A stretch of DNA of 64,000 nucleotides from Saccharopolyspora rhizosphaerae (GTDB taxonomy: Bacteria; Actinomycetota; Actinomycetes; Mycobacteriales; Pseudonocardiaceae). The translations under genes and the position numbers were made by a program. The notes beneath the pieces are model-generated. The model had not been told where the DNA came from. It was given only the letters and a program-made list of their open reading frames with translations, and searched no databases. The first letter of the stretch is position 1; every line of letters begins with the position of its first letter. The DNA lies in NCBI RefSeq assembly GCF_003931915.1, contig NZ_RSAA01000015.1, positions 186,001 through 250,000 of the forward strand, given 5' to 3'. Positions 27,264 to 39,108 of the stretch are shown piece after piece.

Positions 27264-27299
27264 CGAGAAGGCCAGGTCGTCGAGGACCTGGCCTTCTCG
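27264..27299. terminator. Bidirectional terminator
   Basis: A 15-bp perfect stem (CGAGAAGGCCAGGTC at 27264-27278, partner 27285-27299) between the convergent prenyltransferase and first chaplin-like genes. Confidence 0.8.
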
Positions 27300-27315
27300 G
27301 CGGGGTTCAGCTCGC

Positions 27316-27561
27316 TCAGTCAGCGGACGGGTGGTCCACGACCGGGGCGTTGACGCACTCGCTGGACTGCGGGGACAGCAGCGGGACGACGGCACCCAGG
27401 ACGGCGACGTTGTTACCGCAGGCCTGCACTGGCAGGACGCTGAGGTTGTTGTCGTTCAGGACGTTGACGCCGTCGTTGTCCGAGCTGTCGGCGTTGGCGA
27501 CGGGCGCCAGGGCCAGCAGGCCGGCGGCGGCACCAGCGACAATCGCTGCCTTCTTCAGCAC
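27316..27561 (-). CDS. Chaplin-like small secreted protein 1
   Basis: 81 residues from the GTG complementary to 27559-27561, 8 nt after AGGAGAG. A signal peptide (LKKAAIVAGAAAGLLALAP ending ANA) is followed by a 57-residue mature part. It holds two cysteines (48 and 69) and the core VLPVQACGNNVAVLGAVVP. The CGN-N-V-x-V-x-G pattern with short hydrophobic runs resembles chaplins, secreted amyloid-forming proteins that coat aerial hyphae. It is closely related to the neighbour at 27814-28059. Clear chaplin membership would need a profile search. Confidence 0.75.
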   Translation of the reverse strand: MLKKAAIVAGAAAGLLALAPVANADSSDNDGVNVLNDNNLSVLPVQACGNNVAVLGAVVPLLSPQSSECVNAPVVDHPSAD

Positions 27562-27762
27562 TTGGGTCACTCTCCTTTTGGAATTCCGCGGGATTCGGAG
27601 TTCACACCAGCGGACTCTGCGAAAAAGCCCGGATGGGCGACCGAGTCTGGTGTGTTCCGCATGCAAACTACAGCGGACACGCGGACGGACCAAATTCCGT
27701 AACCCCATTGTGTGAACGATTCTCGTATTAGCGCAGGTAGCAAGGGAAAGTGCTTGCGTGCG

Positions 27763-27793
27763 AAAAGGAGCGCCGGGATGTCCCGGCGCTCCT
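27763..27793 (-). terminator. Intrinsic terminator of chaplin-like gene 2
   Basis: A 13-bp stem (AGGAGCGCCGGGA at 27766-27778, partner 27781-27793) closed by 2 nt. On the minus strand it is followed by TTTTCG. Confidence 0.8.
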
Positions 27794-27813
27794 CCCCGCG
27801 CGATGAGGATCCC

Positions 27814-28059
27814 TCAGTCCGCGGTCGGGTGGTCCACGATCGGGGCATTGACGCACTCGGGTTTGCTCGGCGAGCCGATCGGGGCGACAGCACCCACCAC
27901 CGCGACGTTGTTGCCGCACAGCTGCACCGGCAGGACGCTCACGTTGTTGTCGTTCAGGAGGTTGATGCCGTCGTTGTCCTGGCTGTCGGCGTAGGCGGCC
28001 GGGGCCAGCGCGAGCAGGCCAGCGGCGGCGGTGGCGACAATCACTGCTCTCTTCAGCAC
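27814..28059 (-). CDS. Chaplin-like small secreted protein 2
   Basis: 81 residues from the GTG complementary to 28057-28059, 7 nt after AAGGAG. The same layout as its neighbour: signal peptide ending AYA, cysteines in the same places, core VLPVQLCGNNVAVVGAVAP and C-terminus CVNAPIVDHPTAD. The two mature proteins differ mainly around residues 60-67. Each gene has its own promoter region and terminator. They are tandem paralogues and were probably copied from one ancestor, with separate control. Confidence 0.75.
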   Translation of the reverse strand: MLKRAVIVATAAAGLLALAPAAYADSQDNDGINLLNDNNVSVLPVQLCGNNVAVVGAVAPIGSPSKPECVNAPIVDHPTAD

Positions 28060-28321
28060 AGCTTTGCTCCTTGGTGAGATGAGTTGAGCAAGTGCGTGCT
28101 TCTGCCCGGAAGTGTGAATTCCGAAGCGAGTGAAGCACCTGGTTTGAAACGTAACCAGGGTTCGTGAAACCCGATACTCGACTAACACCATTGTGTGTAG
28201 TCATGTCGCAACCCCTCAATTGCTCGCGAGCGGACGCCGAAAAAGCGCAGCACTGCGCACGCGCGGAGAACGCGGCGAAATCGGGCATACGTCCGCCCAG
28301 CGGCGGCGTACTGTTCCCAGC

Positions 28322-29536
28322 GTGGATTCGGCGCGGTGGGTGTCCGAGTACGTCCGGTTGGGGCTGCGGTTCGACCGCATCGCTCCCGGGCTCGTCGACT
28401 CGTACTCGGGGGACCCGGGGCTGCGCCTCCGGGTGCGCTGCGAGCCGCGGCCGGAGCCGGGGCGGCTCGTCCAGCGAGCCCGGGAACTGCGCGCCGAACT
28501 CGACGGCTGCGGCATGGCGGAGTCGCGCCGACGGTTCCTGGACGCTCAGCTGATCGCGCTGGAGGCCACCGGGCTCAGGCTGGCGGGCCGGGAGATGTCG
28601 TTCCTCGCCGAAGTCCGGGCCTGCTACCAGGTCGACCCTGCTGTCGGCGATCCCGACGACTACCGCGAGGCGCACCGCGAGCTCGACGCGGTGCTGCCCG
28701 GGAGCGGCTCGCTCGCCGACCGGCTGGACGCGGTGCGGCGCCGCGACGTGCTGCCGCGTGATCGCCTGGCGGGCTGCGCCGAGGCGGTGTCCGAGGCGCT
28801 GCGCCGCCGGGTGCGGCAGCGCTTCGGGCTCCCGGTCCAGGAGCGGGTGCGGTACGCGGTCGTCGCCGACCGGCCGTGGAGCGGTTTCCACGAGTACCTC
28901 GGTGGTTTCCGGTCGCGCGTGTTGATCAACGCCGACGCCGGCCAGCGAGCCTCGACCCTGCCTCGCCTGATCGCGCACGAGGCCTACCCGGGGCACCACA
29001 CCGAGCACTGCCACAAGGCGGCCGGTCTCGGGCGCACCCTGCCGGAGCACACCCTCTGCCTGCTCGGCACACCGCAGTGCGTGCTCGCGGAGGGGCTCGC
29101 CGACCTGGGGTTGCACGCCGCGGTGGGTCCGGGCTGGGGCGCGTGGGTCGCGGAGGTCTTCGCCGACCTGGGGGTCGCGGTGGACGGGGAGCTCGCCGAG
29201 CGGCTGGAGGCGGTGCTGGTCCGGCTGCTGCCGGTGCGCCAGGACGCGCTGCTCATGCTGCACGAGCAGGGGGCTGCGGAGCAGGAGGTCGTCGACCACC
29301 TCGGTCGCTGGCTGTTGATGTCCGAGGGCAAGGCCCGGCACCTCGTGCGCTTCATGCGCGACCCGCTCTGGCGGGCCTACACCACGACCTACGTCGAGGG
29401 GTACCGGCTCGTGCGGCGGTGGTTGGAGGAGGAGTCGAACGGCACATCGAGCGCCGATCGTTACCGCCGGTTGCTTGACGAAGCGCTCCTGCCGGCGGAT
29501 CTCCGCGCGGAGATCGCGACAGGCGCCTGCGGCTGA
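28322..29536 (+). CDS. DUF885-like zinc metalloprotein
   Basis: 404 residues from GTG 28322. It is mainly helical. The motif LIAHEAYPGHHTEHCHKA (HExxxGHH) is the metal site of the DUF885/carboxypeptidase-like group, and a downstream Glu is in CVLAEGLADLGLHAA. It lacks a signal peptide, so it is probably cytoplasmic, and is shorter than the 550-600 residues usual for DUF885 proteins, mainly at the N-terminus. Substrate unknown. It is a single-gene unit. Confidence 0.8.
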   Translation: MDSARWVSEYVRLGLRFDRIAPGLVDSYSGDPGLRLRVRCEPRPEPGRLVQRARELRAELDGCGMAESRRRFLDAQLIALEATGLRLAGREMSFLAEVRACYQVDPAVGDPDDYREAHRELDAVLPGSGSLADRLDAVRRRDVLPRDRLAGCAEAVSEALRRRVRQRFGLPVQERVRYAVVADRPWSGFHEYLGGFRSRVLINADAGQRASTLPRLIAHEAYPGHHTEHCHKAAGLGRTLPEHTLCLLGTPQCVLAEGLADLGLHAAVGPGWGAWVAEVFADLGVAVDGELAERLEAVLVRLLPVRQDALLMLHEQGAAEQEVVDHLGRWLLMSEGKARHLVRFMRDPLWRAYTTTYVEGYRLVRRWLEEESNGTSSADRYRRLLDEALLPADLRAEIATGACG

Positions 29537-29983
29537 ACTTCACCCGGAAAGAGCAGCAACGATAACCGGGAGTGTTGATTCCCGTTCGATCTCGGCCGCG
29601 CTTCCGGACGTCTCCTGACCTGCTGACGAACCTGGTGGAAACCCGCTATTAACCTTCTGAACTGCGAAAACATAGTAGTCGCGCGCGGTGAGCGCACCGG
29701 GGGTTCGAATCACCTAAGTGGCTGTCTGCCGAAGCACGATCACGCAGGTAGCGTTCGCGGTGACGGGCCGTTCTCCTGCACGTCCGAACGCGGCCCGTCC
29801 GGGAGGCCCTGATCGTGGCTGTTGGCTGGAGGGACGTTCACACGTCCACCGTGGTCGCGGAGGGGGTCGGTGCCCGGCCTTCGCGCGGCGTCGGTGGACC
29901 GGACGGTCCGGCCGGAGCGCGACGGGGGCAGGCCCGGCCCACCGACGAGCGGGCGTGGTCGGCACGTCCGCGAGGGAGTAGCC
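29537..29983 (+). other. Long leader or spacer upstream of phoH
   Basis: About 447 nt with no convincing gene. An AT-richer part (about 29645-29680, CTATTAACCTTCTG and AAAACATAGTAG) is the most promoter-like. Short inverted repeats GGACGT-TCAC-ACGTCC (about 29832-29847) and GGACCGGACGGTCC (about 29896-29909) lie between there and the phoH start. A stretch GGGGTTCGAATCACC at 29699 resembles a tRNA T-arm, but no tRNA can be folded. Confidence 0.45.
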
Positions 29984-31366
29984 GTGACCGCACGACGTTC
30001 CCAGCCTCAGGCGCACAGCGCCGTCCGCAACGACGAGCCCGCGCACACCGCCGCTTCACCTGGCGGTGACCTGGAGTTCCGCACCTACGTCCTGGACACT
30101 TCGGTCCTGCTGTCCGACCCGTGGGCGATGGCCCGGTTCGCCGAGCACGACGTGGTGCTCCCGGTGGTGGTCATCTCCGAGTTGGAGGCCAAGCGCCACC
30201 ACCCCGAGCTCGGCTGGTTCGCCCGTGAGGCGCTGCGCGTGCTCGACGACCTCCGGCTGAAGCACGGCAGACTGGACCACCCGGTGCTGGTCAACTCCGA
30301 GGGCGGCAACGTCCACGTGGAGCTGAACCACTCCGATCCGTCGGTGCTCCCGCCAGGCTTCCGCACGGACGACAACGACTCGCGCATCCTGGCGTGCTCG
30401 CTCAACCTCGCCGCCGAAGGCCGCGAGGTCGTGCTGGTCACCAAGGACATGCCGCTGCGGGTCAAGGCCGCGTCGGTGAACCTGGCCGCCGAGGAGTACC
30501 GCGCGCAGGACGTGGTCTCGTCGGGTTGGAGCGGCATGGCCGACATCGACGTCGGGTCCGAGTCGGTGGACTCGCTGTTCAAGGACGGCGTCGCCGACCT
30601 GGAGGAGGCCAGGGACCTGCCGCCGAACACCGGCGTGCGGGTGCTGGCCGGCCAGCAGAGCGCGCTCGGCCGGGTCACCGCCGACAAGCAGGTCCGGTTG
30701 GTGCGCGGCGACCGCGAGGTCTTCGGGCTGCACGGGCGTTCCGCGGAGCAGCGGATCGCGCTGGAGCTGCTGATGGACCCCGAGATCGGGATCATCTCGC
30801 TGGGCGGCCGGGCCGGTACCGGCAAGTCCGCGTTGGCGCTGTGCGCCGGCCTTGAGTCGGTGATGGAACGCCAGCAGCACCGCAAGGTCGTGGTGTTCCG
30901 GCCGGTCTACGCCGTCGGCGGGCAGGAGCTCGGCTACCTGCCGGGCACCGAGGGCGAGAAGATGGCGCCCTGGGCGCAGGCCGTCTTCGACACGCTCGGC
31001 GCGCACGCCAGCGAGAACGTGCTCGAGGAGGTCATGGATCGCGGCATGCTCGAAGTGCTGCCGCTGACCCACATCCGCGGCCGCTCGCTGCACGATTCCT
31101 TCGTCATCGTCGACGAGGCCCAGTCGCTGGAGCGCAACGTCCTGCTGACGGTGCTCTCCCGGCTCGGGTCGAACTCGCGGGTGGTGCTCACCCACGACGT
31201 CGCGCAGCGCGACAACTTGAGGGTGGGCCGCCACGACGGCGTCGCGGCCGTCATCGAGAAGCTCAAGGGCCACCCGCTGTTCGCCCACGTGACCCTGACC
31301 CGATCGGAGCGGAGCCCGATCGCCGCCCTGGTCACCGAGCTCCTGGAGGGCGAACACACCTTCTGA
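29984..31366 (+). CDS. phoH2: PhoH2: PIN domain fused to PhoH ATPase
   Basis: 460 residues from GTG 29984 with AGGGAG 5 nt upstream. Residues about 33-165 are a PIN ribonuclease domain ([42 protein letters not shown]), with the acidic metal ligands in place. Residues about 245-460 are the PhoH P-loop ATPase: Walker A GRAGTGKS at 275-282 and Walker [10 protein letters not shown] near 377-385. PhoH2 proteins are sequence-specific RNA helicase-RNases in mycobacteria, sometimes with a small antitoxin upstream; no such antitoxin gene is evident here. It equals Rv1095 by position. Confidence 0.93.
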   Translation: MTARRSQPQAHSAVRNDEPAHTAASPGGDLEFRTYVLDTSVLLSDPWAMARFAEHDVVLPVVVISELEAKRHHPELGWFAREALRVLDDLRLKHGRLDHPVLVNSEGGNVHVELNHSDPSVLPPGFRTDDNDSRILACSLNLAAEGREVVLVTKDMPLRVKAASVNLAAEEYRAQDVVSSGWSGMADIDVGSESVDSLFKDGVADLEEARDLPPNTGVRVLAGQQSALGRVTADKQVRLVRGDREVFGLHGRSAEQRIALELLMDPEIGIISLGGRAGTGKSALALCAGLESVMERQQHRKVVVFRPVYAVGGQELGYLPGTEGEKMAPWAQAVFDTLGAHASENVLEEVMDRGMLEVLPLTHIRGRSLHDSFVIVDEAQSLERNVLLTVLSRLGSNSRVVLTHDVAQRDNLRVGRHDGVAAVIEKLKGHPLFAHVTLTRSERSPIAALVTELLEGEHTF

Positions 31367-31435
31367 CATGACCGGGGAGGGCGCCTCACCCGAGGTGCCC
31401 TCCCCGGTTCACGCCCGAAGCGCGCCGAGCCCCCG

Positions 31436-31878
31436 CCGCCTCGAACTTCGCGCGAACTTCGGCAAGAAGAACCGTCCCGTCAAGCTTCGCGCGGAGTTCG
31501 AAGGTCACTCCACGGCCTCGAACTTCGCGCGAGGTTCGCACGTCACCCTGCTGACCAGGAGAGAAGCAAGCCCAACGCCTTCGGGGCGGGGGGTACTTCT
31601 GCGCGAGGTTCGACTGCGGGCTCGGTGGTTCGAACTTCGCGGGAAGTTCGAGGGGCGCTGCGCGGGGTCGAACCTCGCGCGAAGTTCGGACGTCGCCCGG
31701 CTGACCTGGGGAGAAGCGCGCTCGGGCGGTCTTCGCCGTGCGAGGAGCGAGAAGGCTCGACGCCGTCGGGCACTGGAGGAAGGCCACTCCGCGCGAAGTG
31801 CGGCCGGAGGCTCCCCTCGAGGTTCTCGCGATGTTCGAGGGGAGCCTCGCGGGTGGGACTTCGCGCGGAGTTCGAGCG
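31436..31878. repeat. Palindromic repeat cluster 1
   Basis: At least nine imperfect copies of a palindrome, consensus half-site TCGAACTTCGC followed by its reverse complement GCGAAGTTCGA. They lie at about 31441-31462, 31481-31503, 31517-31539, 31594-31613, 31629-31652, 31667-31690, 31784-31803, 31809-31847 and 31857-31876. The region lies wholly between convergent phoH2 and guaB1. The eighth copy has extended arms (GGCTCCCCTCGA). The same family recurs at 41.9-42.5 kb. They would form strong hairpins on either strand and could act as REP-like terminators or protein sites. Confidence 0.85.
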
Positions 31879-33321
<1,443 letters not shown>

Positions 33322-33497
33322 TCACCACACTACGTGCCGAGGGAGGTGATGGTCAGTTCACCGCTCTGCGTGGCGGCGGGTGGCAGGACCACCGGGAGGG
33401 GAGAGCACAGCGGCTCCGGGCCCCGCGCCGTCCCGGCGTGCTCGCCACGAAGCCGCTCGACACCTGCGGCGGCTGAGTCCCGCACCTGAGGCCGCGC

Positions 33498-33911
33498 TCA
33501 GACCTCGTCCTCGGTGAGCAGGTCGAGCGACCGGTACGCCTCGTGGTTGCGGAAGAAGCGGCTGAAGAGCTCGGTGCCGTCGTCGAAGGTGGCGTCTTCG
33601 AGCGGCTTGACCTCGACGATGTGCTTGAGGCGCCAGGTGACCTGCCGGTGGTTCTCGTCCTCGTAGCTGGTCTCCTGCTGCTTGCCGCACTCCTTGGCCT
33701 TCTCGGTGGCCTCCTCCGCGGACTCGGCCGTGAGCAGGACGAACGACTCCTCGTAGAGCGGCGGCTGTCCCTCCGACTCGGCCTCCAGCAGGAGCACGGC
33801 GACGTAGTGGTCGAGCTCCACCGAGGCCGAGCGCTGCTGGAAGTCGCGCGGGTCGATGGTGCCCGGACCGATGTCGATCGAACCGACGGATTCGAAGTCC
33901 TCGCTGCTCAT
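33498..33911 (-). CDS. DUF4288 domain protein
   Basis: 137 residues, acidic and soluble. SVELDHYVAVLLLEAES, then YEESFVLLTAESAEEATEKA and DENHRQVTWRLKHIVEVKPL form the DUF4288 alpha/beta pattern. No catalytic residues are recognised. It starts 12 nt downstream of the ligase stop and belongs to the same transcript; a link with nucleotide or DNA metabolism is conjecture. Confidence 0.8.
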   Translation of the reverse strand: MSSEDFESVGSIDIGPGTIDPRDFQQRSASVELDHYVAVLLLEAESEGQPPLYEESFVLLTAESAEEATEKAKECGKQQETSYEDENHRQVTWRLKHIVEVKPLEDATFDDGTELFSRFFRNHEAYRSLDLLTEDEV

Positions 33912-33923
33912 GCCCCCAGGATC

Positions 33924-35438
33924 TCACCCGCCGCGGAGCATGCCGCGCACCGCCTCGATGGTGTCGGCCTCGGCGGCGTCCTTGTCCGGCCGGTAGCGCA
34001 GCACCCGGGCGAAGCGCAGCGCGACGCCGCCGGGGTAGCGGGTGCTGGTCTGCACCCCGTCGAGCTCGACCTCCACCACCAGCTCCGGCACGACGTGCAC
34101 GGTGTAGCCCTCCTCGCGGGTGGCGCGCTGCTGGAACTCGGCGGTCTGCCAGGCCAGCAGCTCGTCGGTGAGGCCCTTGAACGTCTTGCCCACCATGATC
34201 GGCGGTCCGCCGTCCGGGTCCCGGGCGCCGAGGTGCAGGTTCGACAGGTAGCCGCTGCGGCGTCCGTGCCCCCACTCGGCTGCCAGCACGACCAGGTCGA
34301 GCGTGTGCTCGGGCTTGACCTTCCGCCACGCCTTGCCGCGCCGGCCCGCCGCGTACGGGGACGTGAGGTCCTTGACGACCACGCCTTCGTGGCCGTGGGC
34401 CAGCGCGTCGTCGAACAGCGCGGAGGCGGCCTCCGGCGTGGGGGTGAGCACCCCCGGGATCCGGTAGGCGCCCGCCACCTGCTCCAACGCCTTCAACCGG
34501 TCGCGCAGCGGGAGGTCGAGCAGGTCGGTGCCGTCCAGGTGCAGGCAGTCGAAGAAGTAGGGGTGCAGCAGCTCGGCGCGCTCTTCCTGGGCGCCGAAGC
34601 GGGCCATCGTCTCCTGGAACGGGCGAGGACGCCCGGCGTCGTCGAGCGCCAGCGTCTCGCCGTCGAGCACCACCGAGCGGCAGTCCAAGCCGCGCACCAG
34701 GTCCACGAGCTCAGCGACGTTGCGGGTGATCTCGCGCAGGGTGCGGGTGTAGACGCGCACCTCGTCGCCGTCGCGGTGGACCTGGATGCGCGCCCCGTCG
34801 AGCTTGTACTCGACGCTGCACTCGCTGAGCTCGCCCAGCGCGGCGTCGAGCGTTGCGGCCGGTGAGGCCAGCATCGGCCGGATCGGGCGGCCGAGCTCCA
34901 GGTGGAACTCGGCGAGGGCGGGCTCGCCGCCGCTCAACGCCGCTTCGGCGGTCCCCGGAAGTCTGCCGGAGAGCATGATCGCGCGACGCACGGACTCGGT
35001 CCGCACCTCGGCGGCGGCCGCGATGGCCTCGGCCATCACACCTTCGAGCGCGCCTTGCCGGAGCTCGCCGCCGAAGAGCCGGATGAGGAACCACTGCTCG
35101 TCCGCGGTGGCCCGACCCAGGATCCCGGTGAGCGATTCGGCCCGGCGCTGCCCGGAACCGGAGCCGCTGATCGACCGCACCTCGTCGATCGCGGCGGCCA
35201 CGTCGCTGATGCCGAGCGTCGGTTCGGACGCGGGTTCGACCTGCAGGGAGGACAAGGTGGACCAGCCGACCCCGGCCCGCCCGCCGGGGAGCTCACCGGC
35301 CAGCAGCGCGGTCGCGGTCGCGACCTCCGGCGGGTCCAGCCGCCGGAGCAGTCCGGCGAGGGCGGTGGTCTTGGCCTTGCGCGACGACGTCGCCGCGACC
35401 TCGGCCGAGACCGCGACGACGTCCGAGAGCAGCACCAT
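33924..35438 (-). CDS. ligB: ATP-dependent DNA ligase (LigB type)
   Basis: 504 residues. Motif I EYKLDGARIQVH carries the AMP-accepting lysine K212. The later motifs are VVLDGETLALD (III), EGVVVKDLTSPYAAGRRG (IV) and AWRKVKPEHTLDLVVLAAEW (V). The N-terminal 180 residues form the DNA-binding domain, and the C-terminal OB fold includes GKTFKGLTDELLAWQT. The length equals that of M. tuberculosis LigB (507). The ATG at 35438 is chosen because family sequence begins there; the frame is open upstream. It is a supplement to the NAD-dependent replicative ligase, which is not in the window. Confidence 0.92.
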   Translation of the reverse strand: MVLLSDVVAVSAEVAATSSRKAKTTALAGLLRRLDPPEVATATALLAGELPGGRAGVGWSTLSSLQVEPASEPTLGISDVAAAIDEVRSISGSGSGQRRAESLTGILGRATADEQWFLIRLFGGELRQGALEGVMAEAIAAAAEVRTESVRRAIMLSGRLPGTAEAALSGGEPALAEFHLELGRPIRPMLASPAATLDAALGELSECSVEYKLDGARIQVHRDGDEVRVYTRTLREITRNVAELVDLVRGLDCRSVVLDGETLALDDAGRPRPFQETMARFGAQEERAELLHPYFFDCLHLDGTDLLDLPLRDRLKALEQVAGAYRIPGVLTPTPEAASALFDDALAHGHEGVVVKDLTSPYAAGRRGKAWRKVKPEHTLDLVVLAAEWGHGRRSGYLSNLHLGARDPDGGPPIMVGKTFKGLTDELLAWQTAEFQQRATREEGYTVHVVPELVVEVELDGVQTSTRYPGGVALRFARVLRYRPDKDAAEADTIEAVRGMLRGG

Positions 35439-35546
35439 GGCTCCATGGTGCGCGCACCACCGGCACCCCGGCGACGCGTCGCCGGGCCCTCCCCGGCCCC
35501 GGCGGGCACGAGACGCCTCTGACCAGGATTTCCGCGCCCACCGGGC

Positions 35547-35570
35547 TGGTGGAGGCTGAGGCCTCCACCA
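35547..35570. terminator. Short hairpin downstream of fumC
   Basis: A 10-bp perfect stem (TGGTGGAGGC at 35547-35556, partner 35561-35570) with tetraloop TGAG, 11 nt past the fumC stop on the minus strand. Confidence 0.6.
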
Positions 35571-35580
35571 CGAGGGCGTG

Positions 35581-36975
<1,395 letters not shown>

Positions 36976-37086
36976 GGGCGAAGTGTCCCGCTGATCAGCG
37001 GTCCGGGTCAGCGTGGCGCGCCCCACCGGTCGGCTCCGCCCCGGGGTGGAGGCCGTTCTGGAACGATCTAGGTGGCTGATCTGACA

Positions 37087-37117
37087 AGGCCCGCCCCCGC
37101 CGTGCGGGAGCGGGCCT
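37087..37117. terminator. Hairpin downstream of the first protease gene
   Basis: Stem AGGCCCGC (37087-37094) with 37110-37117, GC-rich interior. Minus-strand orientation ends the protease transcript. Confidence 0.6.
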
Positions 37118-37127
37118 CGTTCGAGGA

Positions 37128-37901
37128 TCAGCTGATCGTGGCGGAAATCCAGTCCGCGTAGGCGGTGGCGTCGGTGTAGACCGAGGGCGCCGTGCCGCAG
37201 ACCGGGACCGGGCTGCCGAGGCGGCTGGTCACGCCGGTCAGCTTCCAATCGCCCGGGGTGCCCTCCAGCTGCGGGCCGCCGGAGTCGCCGAAGCAGGCGT
37301 TGGCCAGCAGCTCGTTGCTCGAGGTGCAGATCTCGGTGGCCGCGTCGATCGAGCTCAGCGTGCACGCCGAGTCGGGCGCGACGTTGGTGTCCAGCTCCTG
37401 CAGCTGCTCCGGCGGCTGACCGCAGCCGCGCACCGGGCAGGTGACGCCCCAGCCGATGATGCGCGACGGCGTGGCCGCCTCACCGGAGGATCCGGCGAGC
37501 TCGATCGGCGTCTGCGGTACCGCCTTGTCCAGCTTCAGCAGGGCGATGTCGCCGTTGGGGCTCTTGGTCTCGTAGTCCGGGTGCACCACGACCTCCGACA
37601 CGCCGGCCTCGGTGCCGCCGCTGTTCCAGGTCGGGCTGCCGATGCGCAGCCCGAGGTCGGCCGGAGCCGTGTCCACCACGCAGTGCGCGGCGGTGAGCAC
37701 CCACTGCGCGTCGATCAGGGAGGCCCCGCAGCTGTGCGAGTCGGCCCGCTGCAACGACGCCATCCACTCGTAGGACTCGGTGGCCTCGTGACCACCGGTG
37801 ATCAGTGCGCCCGGGTTGTCGATGGCTTGTGCGGCCGGTGCGAAACCGGCGCTCAGCGCGAGTGCTGCGATGCCGCTGAGCACCGCGGACGACTTCTTCA
37901 C
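37128..37901 (-). CDS. Secreted trypsin-like serine protease (S1 family) A
   Basis: 257 residues. A signal peptide ([19 protein letters not shown] to AQA) is followed by a short propeptide. The mature enzyme probably begins near [13 protein letters not shown]. The triad is H73 (LTAAHC), D118 ([10 protein letters not shown]) and S207 (ACFGDSGGP). Six further cysteines would form disulfides. It is an exported chymotrypsin-fold protease without extra domains. A close paralogue lies at 39109-39855 on the same strand, on the other side of a reductase gene. Confidence 0.93.
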   Translation of the reverse strand: MKKSSAVLSGIAALALSAGFAPAAQAIDNPGALITGGHEATESYEWMASLQRADSHSCGASLIDAQWVLTAAHCVVDTAPADLGLRIGSPTWNSGGTEAGVSEVVVHPDYETKSPNGDIALLKLDKAVPQTPIELAGSSGEAATPSRIIGWGVTCPVRGCGQPPEQLQELDTNVAPDSACTLSSIDAATEICTSSNELLANACFGDSGGPQLEGTPGDWKLTGVTSRLGSPVPVCGTAPSVYTDATAYADWISATIS

Positions 37902-38078
37902 AAAGATTCCCCTCCCCGACGTGATCCCCTTTCACCCGGAAGTTAGGGGTGAGGTGCAGCACCAGGTACCGCCGCGCGCGCAGCCGGTGTGGGCTGATCG
38001 GGGGAGTGGTCGAGCGCAGCGGACAGAGGGGGCCGGACCCGACTAGCCTGAGATCCGTACCACAGTGCCGGCGACGGG

Positions 38079-39059
38079 ATGGCCGAGATGGAGCACGAGC
38101 TCGATCTGCTGGTGGTGGGCGCGGGGCCGACAGGCCTGTTCGCCGCCTACTACGCGGGTTTTCGCGGGATGTCGGTAGCGCTGGTGGACGCGCTGCCGGA
38201 ACCAGGTGGTCAGGTCACCGCGATGTACCCGGAGAAGATGATCTTCGACGTGGCCGGGTTCCCCGCGGTCCGCGGCCGTGACCTGGTCGCCTCGCTGGTC
38301 GAACAGGCCGAGCAGTACGGGCCGCTCTTCCTGCTGGGTCGCCCCGCGGTGTCGCTGTCCGATGTGGACGACGGTCTGCTGGTCGACGTCGGCGAGGGCG
38401 ACCGGGTGCGGGCGCGCGCGGTGCTGATCACCGCCGGGATCGGCGAGTTCAGCCCGCGACCGCTGCCGGCCGGCGACGAGTGGGCCGGCCGCGGTCTCGT
38501 GCACTTCATCCCCGAGCTGTCCGCGCACGACGGGCACGACGTCGTGGTCGTCGGTGGCGGGGACTCGGCGTTCGACTGGGCGCTGGCGCTGCACCCGGTG
38601 GCCCGCAGCGTGACGCTGGTCCACCGGCGAACCCGGTTCCGCGCCCACGCCGGCCTGGTCTCGAAGGTCGAGGAGCTCGGCGTTCCGCTGGTCGTGCCCG
38701 CCGAGGTGTCCGAAATCCGGGGCGACGAGCGCGGACTCAGCGAAGTCGAGATCGACGTCGAAGGCGACCGCCGCGTGCTTCCCGCGCAAACCGTCGTCGC
38801 AGCACTGGGATTCACCGCTGACCTCGGCCCGATCGAAGGGTGGGGGCTGGCCCTGGAGAAGCGGTCCATCCTGGTCGACACCACGATGCGGACCAACAGG
38901 CCCCGGGTCTACGCGGCGGGTGACGTCGCCGCCTACCCCGGCAAGGTCAAGCTCATCGCCACCGGGTTCGGGGAGGCCGCGACGGCGGTCAACAACATCG
39001 CCGTGGAGCTCAACCCCGACGCCCACCTGTTCCCCGGGCACTCCACGAACCTGACGTGA
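38079..39059 (+). CDS. NAD(P)/FAD-dependent ferredoxin reductase-like oxidoreductase
   Basis: 326 residues with a thioredoxin-reductase-like fold: FAD loop VVGAGPTGLFAAYYAG near the N-terminus, EPGGQVTAMYPEKMIFDVAG, the NAD(P) loop VVGGGDSAFDWALAL in the middle and YAAGDVAAYPGKVKLIATGF at the end. The CxxC disulfide motif of thioredoxin reductases is absent, which points to the TrxR-like ferredoxin/flavodoxin-NADP reductases (YumC type). ATG 38079 is used; an in-frame ATG at 38088 is possible. It interrupts the fumC-glpX order. Confidence 0.9.
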   Translation: MAEMEHELDLLVVGAGPTGLFAAYYAGFRGMSVALVDALPEPGGQVTAMYPEKMIFDVAGFPAVRGRDLVASLVEQAEQYGPLFLLGRPAVSLSDVDDGLLVDVGEGDRVRARAVLITAGIGEFSPRPLPAGDEWAGRGLVHFIPELSAHDGHDVVVVGGGDSAFDWALALHPVARSVTLVHRRTRFRAHAGLVSKVEELGVPLVVPAEVSEIRGDERGLSEVEIDVEGDRRVLPAQTVVAALGFTADLGPIEGWGLALEKRSILVDTTMRTNRPRVYAAGDVAAYPGKVKLIATGFGEAATAVNNIAVELNPDAHLFPGHSTNLT

Positions 39060-39060
39060 A

Positions 39061-39095
39061 GCGGCACCCGGGACGTGGGGGTCGCCGGGTGCCGC
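39061..39095. terminator. Bidirectional hairpin between reductase and protease genes
   Basis: An 11-bp perfect stem (GCGGCACCCGG at 39061-39071, partner 39085-39095). Confidence 0.75.
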
Positions 39096-39108
39096 GTCGG
39101 GGGAGAGA

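Noticed and set aside
29690..29725. A tRNA-like T-arm sequence (GGGGTTCGAATCACC) upstream of phoH2.
   Set aside because: The flanking sequence cannot form an acceptor or anticodon stem, so no tRNA is present.
31436..31878. Possible CRISPR array made by the repeated palindromes.
   Set aside because: The spacing is irregular, copies are degenerate and there are no cas genes; this is a palindromic repeat island.
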